Origin: Margaritifera margaritifera | Taxonomy: Eukaryota > Mollusca > Bivalvia > Unionida > Margaritiferidae | Direction: 5' to 3' | DNA: 64,000 bases | Assembly (NCBI GenBank): GCA_029931535.1 | Contig: JAQPZY010001200.1 | Coordinates: forward strand, 1,327,501-1,391,500 | In this document: piece by piece, positions 1-14,208 of the stretch | How positions within the stretch are numbered: position 1 is the first letter of the stretch | Layout: each line of letters opens with the position of its first letter | Program-made: the position numbers and the translations under genes | The notes under the pieces: generated by a model | Seen by the model: the letters and a program-made list of their open reading frames with translations, nothing else | Told to the model about the DNA's origin: nothing | The model's database searches: none

Positions 1-277
1 CAAAAAAATAGTGAATGGAAAAGGTGTATAACGAAAAGAATATATGACAAAGAGAAAAAGAGATGTATGAAGAACGGGCTGTAATTAATGTTCAGGTGCG
101 CATGGAATTGTGATCGTTCTACTAACGATTTTATTCAGACGTAACTAGTTGTTTTTAGTGTCTTTCAATATAACATTTCAAATTGAAATGATTTTTGTTA
201 CAAATGTTTAACTTGTGTGCTGGTGTAATTGCATGCTGGACAAGAATCAAAAATTAAATCTACCTTTATTTTTCTGT

Positions 278-280
<3 letters not shown>

Positions 281-375
<95 letters not shown>
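281..375. repeat. Compound (AC)n(AT)n microsatellite
   Basis: About 32 bp of AC dinucleotides run directly into about 62 bp of AT. The same AC-then-AT compound recurs at 28764-28867. The reading frames across it are repeat artefacts. Confidence 0.97.
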
Positions 376-376
<1 letters not shown>

Positions 377-2994
377 CTTTCATTTAATTCACCTACAGCC
401 CCTTATCATCAATACGCCATGATAGTACAATAAGACTGTGATCACTATTTGAAGGCGAAGCAGGTAAAAGATCAGTTAAAATAAGAACAATTTGAGGGAG
501 TGAATACAGTGTATTGCTACTATACTATATATCTCGGCTGACCTGTGTTCCGTTGTATATTGGGTGCGTATAACAAAAACTGTTACCTCATCTATTCTTG
601 ACCTAACTTGTCAGGTATATAATTTCATGCCCTATACTAGACTTTACATTGATAAAGATAAACACCAAAACCGTATATAGAGTGTAGTTGGTTACTACAG
701 TTGTAAACATTGAGCACCGGTAAGTAATTGTATGTATCTATAAGCTTTACGATTTGTAAATTATAAAAGTGAAGCATTGTATTCAATGACTTAATGCATG
801 AATGAGTAAAAAAAAAAAAAAATAAAGAAGCAGAGAGAGAGAGAGAGAGAGAGAACAATGAGTGAAATACATAGATAATAATATTTGAGTCAGTATTGTA
901 AGGACGCATTTATAAACATATGACAAAAACCAAGAAAATGGTCTTATTTTATAAATACAATCTTGAACAGCTTGAAACACTTTATTATTTAGACCATTAG
1001 GTAGTTGAGATGAACCTAGAAGTGGCAGGTCAGTCGATGCAGGAATAAGTAGGTGATTACGATTTAAATATAATATCCTGTAATTGTTACATGGAAGATA
1101 TACTATTTCCTGTACTATATGTATAGTATTGGGGTGGTTCACATTTTCCTCAAGTTATAAGACATCTTCATTTGAGACTACAAATGACGGTATATATAGG
1201 GCAAAGTTGACTTTGAATTCTATTTTTTAATGTATCTTATCTTTTTTGTCATCCAATCGTTTCCTCTTACTTTTATCTTCTTGTCCATCGTTCATTTATT
1301 CGTTCATTCAGTCATTTATTTATTCATTATTGTGTTGATTCATTTAGTTGTCGTTAATTGAACATATTTGACAACGTTCCAGCAAATTGGAATCGAAAGA
1401 TGGATAAGAAAAGCTGAAGAAACACTTTAGGAAATAATAAACAATTAGTTGAAATGCACACATATAGTTACATCTGTAACAAATATTTGACAACTTGTAT
1501 TTGACAACATGTATTTGTGTATGTATCGTGTCCTAAAAATAGTATAATTCGCCAATTATCACTGACCTTAATATGGGACGTACACATATCATTAGCAGCT
1601 ACTCTAAGCTATACCTAAGTGGTAAATTGATCGTGAACAGTCGGAAGTAATAATTCCTATGATATAGACTAATACAGAAATTATCACGAAAATATAAATC
1701 ATTGCAAAGTTAAAAATATAATGTTTTAACATGTGTCATATGAACATTGGTATTTACATTCGTCCGATAAAATCTTTACTTTTTTCCTAATCTTTCTTTA
1801 ACTTTGACTTAAGCAATAAAATCTTTCAACGCGAAAGTACCAATAGAGTATGTTATCGCATACGAATTATCTGATTTTGTTCAAGCAAAGTCATCGTATG
1901 ATTTGGAAAAATGAAGGTGTTTTCTTCGTCGGTATGTTTTTCCTAACTATTCGGTGAACAGCACTCAAAGAATAAAATATATCCAAATATTCACGTATAA
2001 AACATATACCAGTGAAACCACTGGTGATGGGGTGGGGGTGGGGGAGCGGGTGGGAGGAGTGGGCAGCAATGGTGTTCTGATGTATCTCTTCAAAATGTGA
2101 TTGAAAAAGCCATAGAAATGTGATATAGTACAAAAGTTTATTATTAAATAAAGTAAATGATTTACTCTATAATGAAAGTGAAGTATTAATAATAATGTAA
2201 CCTTTTTTGTTTTACCTTTACTATACAAATGCATTTAAATTACATTGCAAATAGGCTGTTATAATCGTGGATCTTCAAAATCATATTGCAAATTTTCCAG
2301 GGATTAAGCAGTCTAGACATCTAAATAAAGATGTACATCCTTGCCTAGCGTTTAAACTTTGGAACTAGCAAAGCCCCATCATAATTTGACTACAGATAGT
2401 TGACCGAAGTTAACGAATCATCCGAAATAGGTCAACATGAGCCACTTTTATTTCAAACCTGTAGTTACAAGTGTGTGGTCACAATTCCCACAATAAACCC
2501 TTGAGGGGAAGAATAGCTAGCAAAATATTAAGATTATATGGAATTAGAAATATAATTAGGGAATCTAGACACAGCTAAACATCGTTGTCATATGCTTGAG
2601 TTTTTAATCTGAAATCTTATATAATTAATAATGGTGTGGTTTTGATATGAACTTAAGCCAGAACTCCAGAATAAATAAATAATATTTTAATTACATATTT
2701 TACACAGCAATAAATAAATAAAGACCGCAACTATATACACCGATATATAACAGTCTCCACCCCATATAATTCGCAGCAAAATTACTTGTTGCGTATTAGT
2801 TGGAAGAGGATAATATATATTTACTAAGAAGTTAAAAACAGCGAAAAATTAAATATTTTTAAAACAACAATGCCATATGATGTAAAAGACACACAATGTG
2901 CTGGAACAAATGTCACATTCCATGAAGAAACTCTAAGGGATTTGGATAAATGACTTCAATATAATTAGGAACGCAAAGCTCGATTCAAAATCTT

Positions 2995-4590
2995 TTTGAG
3001 ATGTATACATTGATATATTCATGTTACTTCATATTGAGATGCATACATCGATATACTCATGTTACTTCATACCGAGATGTGTATATTGATATACTCATGT
3101 TACTTCATACCGAGATGTATACATTGATATACTCATGTTACTTCATATTGAGATGTATACATTAATATACTCATGTTACTTCATATTGAGATGTATACAT
3201 TGATATACTCATGTTACTTTATATTGAGATGTATACATTGATATACTCATGTTACTTCATACCGAGATGTATACATTGATATACTCATGTTACTTCATAT
3301 TGAGATGTATACATTGATATACTCATGTTACTTCATATTGAGATGTATACATTGAAATACTCATGTTACTTTATATTGAGATGTAAAAATTGAAATACTC
3401 ATGTTACTTTATATTGAGATGTATACATTGATATACTCATGTTACTTTATATTGAGATGTATACATTGATATACTCATGTTACTTCATATTGAGATGTAT
3501 ACATTGATATACTCATGTTACTTTATATTGAGATGTATCCATTGATATACTCATGTTACTTTATATTGAGATGTATACATTGATATACTCATGTTACTTC
3601 ATACCGAGATGTATACATTGATATACTCATGTTACTTCATATTGAGATGTATACATTGAAATACTCATGTTACTTTATATTGAGATGTATACATTGAAAT
3701 ACTCATGTTACTTTATATTGAGATGTATACATTGATATACTCATGTACTTTATATTGAGATGTATACATTGATATACTCATGTTACTTCATATTGAGATG
3801 TATATATTGATATACTCATGTTACTTTATATTGAGATGTATATATTGATATACTCATGTTACTTTATATTGAAATGTATACATTGATATACTCATGTTAC
3901 TGTATATTGAGATGTATGCATTAATATACTCATGTTACTTCATATTGAGATATATATATTGATATACTCATGTTAATTTAAATACTCATGTTACTTTATA
4001 TTGAGATGTATACATTGATATACTCATGTTACTTTATATTGAGATGCATACATTGATATACTCATGTACTTTATATTGAGATGCATACATTGATATACTC
4101 ATGTTACTTTATATTGAGATGCATACATTAATATACTCATGTTACTTCATATTGAGATGTATATATTGATATACTCATGTTACTTTATATTGAGATGTAT
4201 ACATTTAAATACTCATGTTACTTTATATTGAGATGTATACATTGATATACTCATGTTACTTTATATTGAGATGTATACATTGATATACTCATGTTACTTT
4301 ATATTGAGATGTATACATTGATATACTCATGTTACTTCATATTGAGATGTATATATTGATATACTCATGTTACTTTATATTGAGATGTATATATTGATAT
4401 ACTCATGTTACTTTATACTGAGATGTATACATTGATATATATTTGTTACTTCATATTGAGATGCATATGTCGATATATTCATGTTACATCATATGTAGAT
4501 GCATACATCGATATATTCATGTTACTTCATATTGAGATGTGTACATTGATATATTCATGTTACTTCATAGTGAGAAGTATACATTGTAAG
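2995..4590. repeat. 38-bp satellite/minisatellite array
   Basis: About 42 head-to-tail copies of a 38-bp AT-rich unit built around GATATACTCATGTTACTT followed by an ATTGAGATGTATACA-type half. The central copies are nearly identical and the edges more diverged, as expected from unequal exchange. It interrupts the segmental duplication: copy B goes straight across the corresponding point near 15170. A reading frame at 4405-4722 over its end is an artefact. Confidence 0.97.
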
Positions 4591-4893
4591 TTAATCCCTT
4601 CCATTTTGCTGAACCGAGAACAGTGGCCTTATATTTGTTCATTTAAATTCATCACTGACACGGTACGTGGCTTAGAACTTAAGTTGCACATTATACGACT
4701 ACTCTTAAATTTAATTAGTTAGTATGTCCCGAGCGATAATTCGAAATTTGGGTAGTAATTTTTTTTCTTGTAATGTTACGTCAAAATAAACGTCTGAAAG
4801 ACTAACTTAAATACTTGTGTTTGAACTGTTTCTTCTAAGTATAATTCCATCATATTTTTAATTATGTATACCTTCACTATTCTCAATACACAA

Positions 4894-4897
<4 letters not shown>

Positions 4898-4981
<84 letters not shown>
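4898..4981. repeat. Compound (CT)n(AT)n microsatellite
   Basis: About 39 bp of CT followed by about 45 bp of AT. No gene is associated with it. Confidence 0.96.
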
Positions 4982-4982
<1 letters not shown>

Positions 4983-7502
4983 ATTAAGTTTACTTGATAC
5001 ATGATACATTTAATGCTAAATGCCAATAGTTCAACGTTAGAAGCGGTCATCATTGACCCATTGTCAATATTCCAATAAAATCCCAAGACTAAGAAAGATT
5101 ACAACTCTTAAATACTCTTTTAGTTAACATCACAGCATGTCTGGAAACTGAGATATGTGTTGCATAACATTCAAGTTAAAGGATGCAGTTATTTGAAGCA
5201 TTTATGGCTCAAGTCAACTCTGTCTGAAATTTTCGATTTTTCTTCTTTAGTTGGCATTATGAGTAAAAAAAATGAATACAAGCATTCACAAATATTATGC
5301 TTATTTAACTAAATTTCTTATTATTATTAGGCTGTAAGCTGTATGCAAGGTATTTCAACAAACTACTTAGCTCGCTAAATATAACTCAATCGTTCTTCAT
5401 CGATTTGGCAAACCTACAAAATGGCATCGTGTAACAATGTAACTATTACATTTGAGTTTGATATTTCTAAAAAAAAGAGGGTGTGGGCACATACTTCTTA
5501 AAAACGCTCTTCCGTCTGTGGCCCTAACGATCATTTAGCAATAGGCCTGTAAATCATGTTACTTGAAACGGAAATGAAGTATTTTTTCCAAAACATTTCT
5601 TGTGACATATGATTTGGCTTTTTAAAAAAGAATGATACTGAACAGGCTAATAGGACATTGGTATGTAGTTATCTAACAAAAATCCCTAACCACTAATTAT
5701 GCATCGTATGTAATTTGTATGTTACGCGGCAAAGTGCAAACATGATTCCAAATCGTGTATTAGCTCTTTATTCGACTTAAAGCGCATCGTCAAGCATCGG
5801 TACACGTCTAAGAAATTATGCACTCTACCTTTAGATTTCACGTTGCGGGGCCCAATCACTAAAAAGGTTTTAACTGGCTATAGACCAAGTGAGCTGATGA
5901 TTTTGCACAGTATCCGGCGTTTGTCGTGCGTTCCTAGTCAATCAATATTTGTTTGTCCTTTTATAAGCTAGTTTTGCCAAAAACCGGCGAGGCAATTTAA
6001 ACAGATTCCACAGATAGCATTTTCACATTATTACCTTACATTGATAAAAAATAGTCCAATCTTCCATGTGACATTGCCGATGGCAGTAAAAGATAGATAG
6101 ATGCTTAAATGACTCCTGTTCAACAGAATTAAAACAAATTTTAACACCATCACAGCATGAAGGCCTTTCAGATGGTTGCAAATGATGCTGATCTGCCTTT
6201 AACTATGACTACTGTTACTAGCAACACCTTAAAACGACATCTGAAACTGCTCAACAAATTTAGAACAAATATGACATAACATCATTCTGGTATAAAAGTG
6301 GGGCTGCAGTTTTATACATATGATTCCGATCCATATTTTGATATTGTCGCCCATTTGTTTCAGAAACAAAAAATAATATCAAACAGCCGTGTACAGAATC
6401 TGATCAAAATCTGAGGAAAATCATTATTGTATAAAGATCTTTCAGATTTGTTACTCAGAATGCAGATACTTAACATAGAAATAACATTACAGTATCTTTA
6501 AATGACTAAAATTAAACACATCTGAAAAAAAAGTTAATCGAAAAAGTACCATTGAAACCAATATTTCGGGGCCAATTTCTCCTGCATTAGGTTATTAGTC
6601 AGATTTCAGGAGGTGAGCGATCTCGGGTCCACTTCGGTCTCTTGTTAAATGATCATGATGGCAACCATGAACTGTCTAACATAACAGTAATACTAGCAGA
6701 TTTAAGGTACTTTTGATAAATCAATAATCTCTCTGCATCTTGTATTCACTTTTCTGAATTGTATTGACCAATTTAACTAACAATAATTGCACTTCTAGAC
6801 TGAGATTAATATTGCAGGGAAATCAACTTTTTGACGACTTATATATGTAGATAATACATGTATTATGATAGGTAATCACATCTTTGGCCATCGTCTCGCT
6901 TTTAAACTTATTGCCCTTTTTGACCGATGATTGTGCTTTCTTGAGCAAGTAAGTATAAAGTCTACGAGGAGGAATATTTTCTCTTCCTCAAACGCTTGAA
7001 AAAAGTGAATTGTGATCAACAAATTGGTAATATTAGTAAAGAGATGTTTGTACTCATTTGTCTTGCATTTTACAAGACTGCGTAATGTACAACAGCATAA
7101 TACTTAAAGCGGTATTTCAAGAAAAAAATGAAATAAGGTGAATTAGAGCAACTATTTTTGTCACACAAAAAATTATAATAACTTATTTACAACAACAAAA
7201 GTGCGCCATATACAAATTCCTTTAGACGTACAAAAACTGTTTTGTTTTTTTTTTGTTTTGTATTGTTTTTGTTTGTTTTAAAGGCTATATACATACAAAT
7301 ATATGTAAACAAAACAGATGTTAATGGTAATTACTATTACATTTTAAACCAAAAGGCAAAAAAAATATGTGACAAATGAAAACGTTGAAATATTGAATGG
7401 TCTGTTAAGTTACATGTTTATACAATTCAGTGCATGTCTCTTGGAGGGGTGCACTTTCTTTTCTTCTCTCTCTGACCATGCCATTGTAAGTCCAGCGAGT
7501 AT

Positions 7503-7647
7503 CTACTTTGCTATTGGGCAGTTTTGTTTGTCGTCTTCTTCGAGTCTACACGCTTCAATTTCGATCGCCTGAAAATGTAAAACACAAAACCATATTTATC
7601 ATATTTATTTCTGCATTAGAATAATAAAGACCATAATGGACAAGAAA

Positions 7648-7728
<81 letters not shown>

Positions 7729-8501
7729 GGTTTAATTTATATACTGTATATCTTGCCCAGAAAACGAAAACAACAAAATTCAAAAAAACAAAAATAGTTA
7801 ATTCTAAATCAAAATCATTCTACACAGCAGTCCATCTACGCGCTTTCAACGTCTAAACAGTGTACCCCGAACCTTTCCACTCCATCCCCACCCACGCTTT
7901 ATCCACACCGACCCATAGCGTCCTAACTTCGATTGCCTTTGTCAAAGGGAAGATAAAACTGTACAACTACTGCATACATTAACATAACAATAGCAATCAT
8001 TTTCCAAATTTGCAAGCCTCAAAGTCTTTGCAGAAGGAGAAGTCATTGTCACAACCAACTCGTTCACGTATGCATGGATAACAAAGTTGTACATGATGAC
8101 CATAGGGTTTTCTTTGGAAATTTTATCGCCATTATGATAAATATTTTCAAATGTGAACTGTATGCTTCTTAGCAAGATATTCATATCTTCTGTTTTTTGC
8201 ACCTGATCTTGTGCAAATGTTTTAGAGAACATGTGTTGAAGATGGGATACTGACACGTGCAAAAGAGAAGAAAGTTATATCTAATATCAACGCTAACCTG
8301 TCCAAGATAATTTTCAAGAATATCTGAAGAGCAGCCACAGCAAAATTCAGAAGATGAGTGGAAAGGTATGCAAGGAAGACATAATTCATAACAGTCAGGA
8401 GTATTGTGTACTTCTGGCAACATTATCAATACAGTCGGTAAAACCGCGATGCTCATTACGAAAGCAAACGCTGTCAAAATCTTAACCTCTCTCATGTTCA
8501 T
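7503..8501 (-). pseudogene. TNF-ligand-like exons 1-2, copy A (no TNF domain)
   Basis: Two exons of a type II membrane protein related to the complete TNF ligand gene at 27263-30952. Exon 1 (8501-8298, 68 codons) starts at the first real ATG. It has a membrane anchor at residues ~6-29 and Cys at 37, 41, 44, 54, 55 and 57, in the same CxxxC...CxC frame as the complete gene, and ends at a phase-0 donor (gttagc). A likely 5'-UTR acceptor (poly-T then cag) lies at 8524-8526. Exon 2 starts at 7568 after a cag acceptor and begins with Ala-Ile, as in the complete gene. It reaches an in-frame TAG at 7503-7505 after 21 codons. The only nearby donor candidate (gtagat) would leave the wrong phase compared with the complete gene. 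No TNF homology domain was found downstream. It is either a truncated pseudogene or a gene for a short 89-residue anchor peptide. Confidence 0.72.
7651..7725. repeat. (AT)n microsatellite
   Basis: About 75 bp of pure AT in intron 1 of the copy A TNF-like fragment. It is absent from the matching place in copy B near 18200. Confidence 0.96.
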
Positions 8502-9221
8502 CAATCTTGACTAGCAGGCAAACCTGAAAAAAAATATGTATAAGTGCATTCTAGTTTGTGTTCGAAACACTAAACAAACAGCTGACCCCTGAAAGATAAA
8601 GCTAAGTAATTAAAATTATTTAAAACATGTGTCTTCGATGCTCTTGTGGTATCAATGCTCAAAAACTACTGCTACGTAGTTGTTGAGCATTGTTTCCTGG
8701 TGTTATTTGTAACATCTAATGATTGAGAATGAAAATAATGCCGCACCCCTAACACTGTCATTTACATATCTAATATGTTTGTAGACAGTGGGTTGAGCAA
8801 TTATCTCCGGGTTTTATTTTTGATTGGGTCGAATTTACAATGGAAAACGTCTATTTAGCATACACTGAATACAATTTAAACAGTTTATTTTCAATTTATT
8901 GCAAGTGGTCGTTTAAAATGTATTAATACAGGTATAAACGTTTCAAAACAGTTTTGGTTTTTGGTCTTAGTAGTTTATGAATTTCGATACACTGTATTAA
9001 TTCGAGATATGTTTTTTTGCACGAAATAATATGGAAAACATTACATTTATAGACTAATTCATGTTACAATACTATGAAATTACGTATAGGAATAAAATAT
9101 TCTGATTTTAGCTGTTATATTTATATATCTTTATTCTGTGGAGTTTCTTTACCGCATATAAGCACAATTAGAATATATACCCAGCGCCGATTATATTATA
9201 AAAAGACGAAGGTTATTTAAT

Positions 9222-9452
9222 TAAATGTATGATAGAGTCACTAGATATGTTACAAAATGTATGACAGAGTCACTAGATATGTTACAAAATGTATGACAGA
9301 GTCACTAGATATGTTACAAAATGTATGACAGTCACTAGATATGTTAAAAAATGCTTGACAGAGTCACTAGATATGTTACAAAATGTATGACAGAGTCACT
9401 AGATATGTTACAAAATGTATGACAGAGTCACTAGATATGTTACAAAATGTAG
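9222..9452. repeat. 32-bp minisatellite
   Basis: About seven tandem copies of a 32-bp unit containing GACAGAGTCACTAGATATG. One copy has a short deletion. It is present only in copy A of the segmental duplication. Confidence 0.95.
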
Positions 9453-9589
9453 GCAAACATTCATACCTTTAAGGAGATTAATAATTAATATAATTATGTA
9501 TGATTAAAAATGCATGGTTTGCTAGGTTTGTAATATTTGTTAAGTGTGTCTTGTGATTATAAGTTCACCAGAATTCTACTTTATGGGTG

Positions 9590-9790
9590 TAATCAAACGC
9601 GTCCAGCGGGAATCCGGGAATATCATTCTGGAAGGAGGGAGAGGAGGGGGTAAACAAGTAGACAAGGGTTCCTTGGGATGGAACCCCTGGATGGGGGTCC
9701 AGGGGCGAAGCCCCGGGAAGCTCCAGACCTTCATTTTAAACGTTTCCAGGTCATAATTTTAACCCTTTAACTGCAAAGAAAAGTTACTTT
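9590..9790. repeat. Dispersed repeat (GGGGCGAAGCCCC family), copy 1
   Basis: GC-rich block with the inverted repeat GGGGCGAAGCCCC and a tail containing CATAATTTTAAC followed by an AACTGCAAAGAAAAG-like stretch. Related blocks lie at 19895-20185, which is the same insertion in copy B of the duplication, and at 40265-40435, an unrelated location. This indicates a dispersed non-coding element. An (AT)n run at 9818-9875 follows it. The reading frame at 9544-9756 is an artefact. Confidence 0.6.
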
Positions 9791-9815
9791 GAAAACGTTG
9801 CGGCTGTTCTGTCTC

Positions 9816-9883
<68 letters not shown>

Positions 9884-12195
9884 GCCAAAACATTACAAGA
9901 TTGGTGATATAAACGAATTATTAGTAAAGCACGGTTTTCAGGAGAGCTCTTTTATAATGCGTGTATATGTAAAGTGTCCAATGTGATCAGCAGTTGTTAC
10001 ATACTCCCGAGCGATGATTCAGCTTTTCTTATATACCATTAAAGAATATACATTTATTTCAAAGAACTATTGGAGCTACCTTTTTGTTGCTTAAGTAGAT
10101 CATTATTGTGTGGTGAGGCTCTTTGTAACATCTGAGAATATACTCCATTATTTCTCAATACACATGTATACTGTAATGAATGTGTTTACACTGGATTTAT
10201 TTGGTGTCAGTATCATTTGAATCCTCCTGCGCTTTTGGAGAATTTTGTTGATACCAGTAGTTAGCAGTGATGTTGTAATTCCTGATCTTTTTTTCGCACC
10301 AAAGCATTTAACTGATATCATAATTCAAACAGGATGCGGACGATATGAAACTCAAACATGATCCGTGAGCTTTATGTGACAACTGAATGTTAGTTGAATA
10401 TGGTTTTTAAAGGCTGCCGAGAATTCTGTTGGACTTTTGTAGCTTTTCTATTTCCAAGACTATACGTAATTATTTTCTTCTGAACTAGGTGCGGTAGGGG
10501 TAATTCATGCGACGTCAGATTTAACCATTTTTTCGGACTGGGGTGATACAGAATCGTAAATTACAAGTAGATCACACAGAAGTATGTATCAGATTGACGG
10601 AAAATTATTAGTTAGAACTATGCATTATTTATATGTAGATACGAAAAAGTGATTCTCTCTTCAAAATATTGTTTCTTTCGTGTAAAATAAACAAGAGTCT
10701 GAACCATACAAATGGAAAATTTATTCATTTAACATTGAATAGAGAGATGGTTTTCCTGCTTCGCTCCTGAGGTTGTAGTTATCATCTCACCTGTTCGTAT
10801 TGAGTACTTCAGGTAGTATAATCAAATTATAACACTATCATCATGCTAGATTAAAGTCCTTCTTTCTGAAAATGTATGGTATTGTAAAATATGAAAATAT
10901 TTCCTCACGTCGCCAAACTCACCCAAATCCATGTTCTAGCATATGTATATTTTCTGCATACACTATAGCAAAATATGTTAAAGATGTAGAGATAAACGAT
11001 TTTTTACATAGGGCCAATCAAGAACAAAAATGGATCTGTAACTATGATCATTTTGTTTCAATAAATCGAAAAATTCAGCGCATTCTCGAATCGAACATAT
11101 TGTTTGCATTAAACTTTGTCTCTTACAAGCTTGAGGTAAATGAAATTGCTTTGATCTATTTATGGGACGCTCTTATTTCATGAACATTTTAGTTAACCTG
11201 TGTGCTTGAGTTAAATTATATTTCTTGACTTTTGTTCCCTCATTTTATGTATCGTAATACAAAATGACAGCTATGCAATAATACCTAAAACGTCGCACAC
11301 AATTAAAGAAAGAAAATAAAACTGGCACACAGATTAACTAAAATAAATTTTTGAATAGCATAGGTTCCGATACCTAGCTATCTGTCAATTCTCTGATAAA
11401 TCATATATCACTAAAAATTAAAATGTCCTTATTTTGAAATGTGATGTGATGCAAATTGTTGCCATTGTAAAGCAAGTGAAGAAAATTCTTAATTGGTTTT
11501 ACTTATAGAGCTTTAACTATATCAATGGTTTTACCAACAGTAAATGGTCAAAATTTTTATTAACGTACCAACTTACTCAGGTATAGGTCAGAAAACACAA
11601 GTATCTGTAGCGAGATCATCTACAATTGTCCATGTACGCTCTAAACAACCCGAAGTCATGACTTATATCAAAGTAACGTGCCTATCACTTAATGGCCCCC
11701 TATTCAGTGTGCATAACTAATAAATCCCATGAATCCCATCGTAAGAACTCTAAAGCTATCACCTACCTGTATTTTGACAAATTCAACATAAACCGATTTC
11801 ACATTTAATTAAATTACTCGGATTTATGTAAGTATTACGCTGCCAACGAGATCTTTTTATATCGTGACTAAGACAACATCTATTACGTCAGCAAAACGAG
11901 TTACCGATTACAATATGTTGACGTAATTATATAGGAATGAGAACTAAATTATATACCTGTGTTGTTACTAAATTATATACCTGTGTTGATACTAAATTAG
12001 ATCAACATCATACCTCAGTAAAATAATCCAAGTACGTAAATATCCCGTCATGTCTACAAAATTATGTCAAAATAGTGATATCACTAACTTGTCTTCTTGG
12101 GTCATAAAACGGGGTCTTGATCAATTACCCTATATAAATATCGCGTCATTACGATGGCAGTTTAATAATTCCATACGGATCTCAATAGTGTAGGT

Positions 12196-12773
12196 AGGGC
12201 AGATGAAATTTATTATTGAAGAAATGTCCCCAGATGAACTGGCACGTGGTTACTTGCTGATAAAACTTAGATTTGGAACAGTTGCTACGTATATGCTTGA
12301 AGTTTTAAAACTATGCTTCTTTGGTATATTTTTGACTTTGATCAGGTATGACTAATTTCACTACACTCTAATTCGACCTCAGGTTTCATTAGTGAACACA
12401 GATTCATTTCTTTAAATAAAGATTTAAAATAGTTCCCTATTATTTTGGGTTGGATATGCAAGAATGCATGACGTTTATTCAATCTTTGGCAAAACGTACA
12501 TAAATAAATATTTAGCTGTTATTCTATCACTCCACCTTACTCAGGCACATGAAATAGCAAGTAATATTTAGCGCCTTTTATACGCATTACGCAATGGAAA
12601 AGGTAGGTGATTCCCCGCGACCTGAAAAGTACCACGATAGGTAAACCTTCACATTAAGAGTAAATGATCCGACCTGCATTTGAGACACGCGTCCCAGGTG
12701 TTGATAGCAAAATAATGTCGAGTTCTACGATCCAAACTGTAACCCTTTAGTTAGGTTTCCAGCTAAATGTAAT

Positions 12774-12835
<62 letters not shown>

Positions 12836-13190
12836 ATATATGTATATGTATGTATGTATGTATGTAATCGAATGATAGCCATATATGCCTACCCGAGATA
12901 TTGACTATGAGTTGTTGTCAATATATATCAATATATATCAAGTCCATACCTGAGGTATACGATTCAGCTAGCGATGTCCAAAATGTGACCCTAATTGCAG
13001 CAACCAGTATGCCTTGTATCACTGTCCTTACTTATATAACTGATTGTAAATATTTCTCCCCAAATAAATATATATTGAATTTATTTGCACTTCTTTTAAA
13101 ATTTTCTTTTTCTAACAAAGGTATGAGTTGACTATATTAATCAAGGAAATATTGGCTAAAGATTGAATTATTAAAACAAGTACATCTACA
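12196..13190. other. Spacer between the two duplication copies
   Basis: No gene seen. It holds a compound (AC)n/(TA)n/(TATG)n microsatellite at about 12775-12866 and otherwise unremarkable AT-rich sequence. The short frame at 12901-13131 has no supporting features. Confidence 0.6.
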
Positions 13191-13289
13191 AACAGTGAGG
13201 GCAGATAATTAAATGTATCAAGATTGTCGATGTGTAAATTATAACAGTGAATGAATGTATTAAAGGAATGCATGCATTAATGAATATAA

Positions 13290-13325
<36 letters not shown>

Positions 13326-13434
13326 ATATGCAAGTGTTGAGGGATTACAATACATGATGTATATCTCTCAACAGATAATCATTTTTATAACATATTTCAT
13401 GGCATTGTTAAAGAAGTAATTGAGGATCGGAGCA

Positions 13435-13885
13435 ACTTCAACAGCTTAGAGACACCCATATCCTTACATAAAACAAGTTCAACAGCTTAGAGACACCCAT
13501 ATCCCTACCTAAAACAAGTTCAACAACTTAGGGACACCCATATCCCTACATAAAACAAGTTCAACAAGTTAGAGACACCCATATCCCTACATAAAACAAG
13601 TTCAACAGCTTAGAGACACCCATATCCCTACATAAAACAAGTTCAACAGCTTAGGGACACCCATATCCCTACATAAAACAAGTTCAACAAGTTAGAGACA
13701 CCCATATCCCTACATAAAACAAGTTCAACAGCTTAGAGACACCCATATCCCTACATAAAACAAGTTCAACAGCTTAGAGACACCCATATCCCTACATAAA
13801 ACAAGTTCAACAGCTTAGAGACACCCATATCCCTACATAAAACAAGTTCAACAACTTAAGGACACTCATATCCCTACGTAAAAAG
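13435..13885. repeat. 41-bp minisatellite
   Basis: About eleven tandem copies of a 41-bp unit containing GACACCCATATCCCTACATA. The last copy shows decay. It lies at the left edge of duplication copy B and has no counterpart in copy A. Confidence 0.96.
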
Positions 13886-14128
13886 AAGTTTGGCATAATA
13901 CGCAGACAGAGAGATATATTGATTAATTGATTGACAGCTTGAGACACTTTACTATTTAGATCATAAGATACTTGAGATGAACCTAGCAGTTTCAGGTCAG
14001 TCGCCGCGTGCAAAAGTAGGCGATTAAGATTTAGAAATAAAATCCTTGCAATTCGTGCATGGAAAATATACCATTAGAATGGTTCACATGTTTCGCAATT
14101 TAAAGGACATATGAGTCGCCAAACGACG

Positions 14129-14132
<4 letters not shown>

Positions 14133-14204
<72 letters not shown>
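14133..14204. repeat. (AT)n microsatellite
   Basis: About 72 bp of uninterrupted AT, found only in copy B. Confidence 0.95.

Positions 14205-14208
<4 letters not shown>

Larger units (their letters stand above)
690..12195. repeat. Segmental duplication, copy A
   Basis: Collinear, same-orientation homologue of 13190-22170. Anchors seen by eye include 965-1030 with 13938-14003, 2105-2180 with 14320-14395, 5350-5420 with 15870-15940, 8300-8523 with 18774-18997, 9680-9770 with 19970-20060, and 12140-12195 with 22120-22175. Copy A is longer because it contains a 1.6-kb 38-bp satellite (2995-4590) and a 32-bp minisatellite (9222-9452) missing from copy B. Non-coding parts look roughly 70-85% alike, with many small indels. 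The only coding content I can support is the TNF-ligand-like exon pair on the minus strand. Outside that pair and the repeats listed separately I see no gene in this 11.5 kb. Confidence 0.9.

Noticed and set aside
198..383. Frames made of Tyr-Ile or Cys-Val repeats (also at 4883, 25634, 28642, 28717, 49630)
   Set aside because: They are translated AT and AC microsatellites.
2995..4590. CRISPR array
   Set aside because: Units are directly contiguous with no unique spacers, in an animal genome; it is a satellite.
7942..8262. 106-codon minus-strand frame inside intron 1 of the copy A TNF-like fragment
   Set aside because: The matching stretch of copy B (18370-18720) is broken by indels and stops, and the frame has no recognisable domain.
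10872..11183. 103-codon plus-strand frame in duplication copy A
   Set aside because: The corresponding region of copy B (20850-21170) is disrupted by poly-T insertions and stops, so there is no sign of coding constraint.
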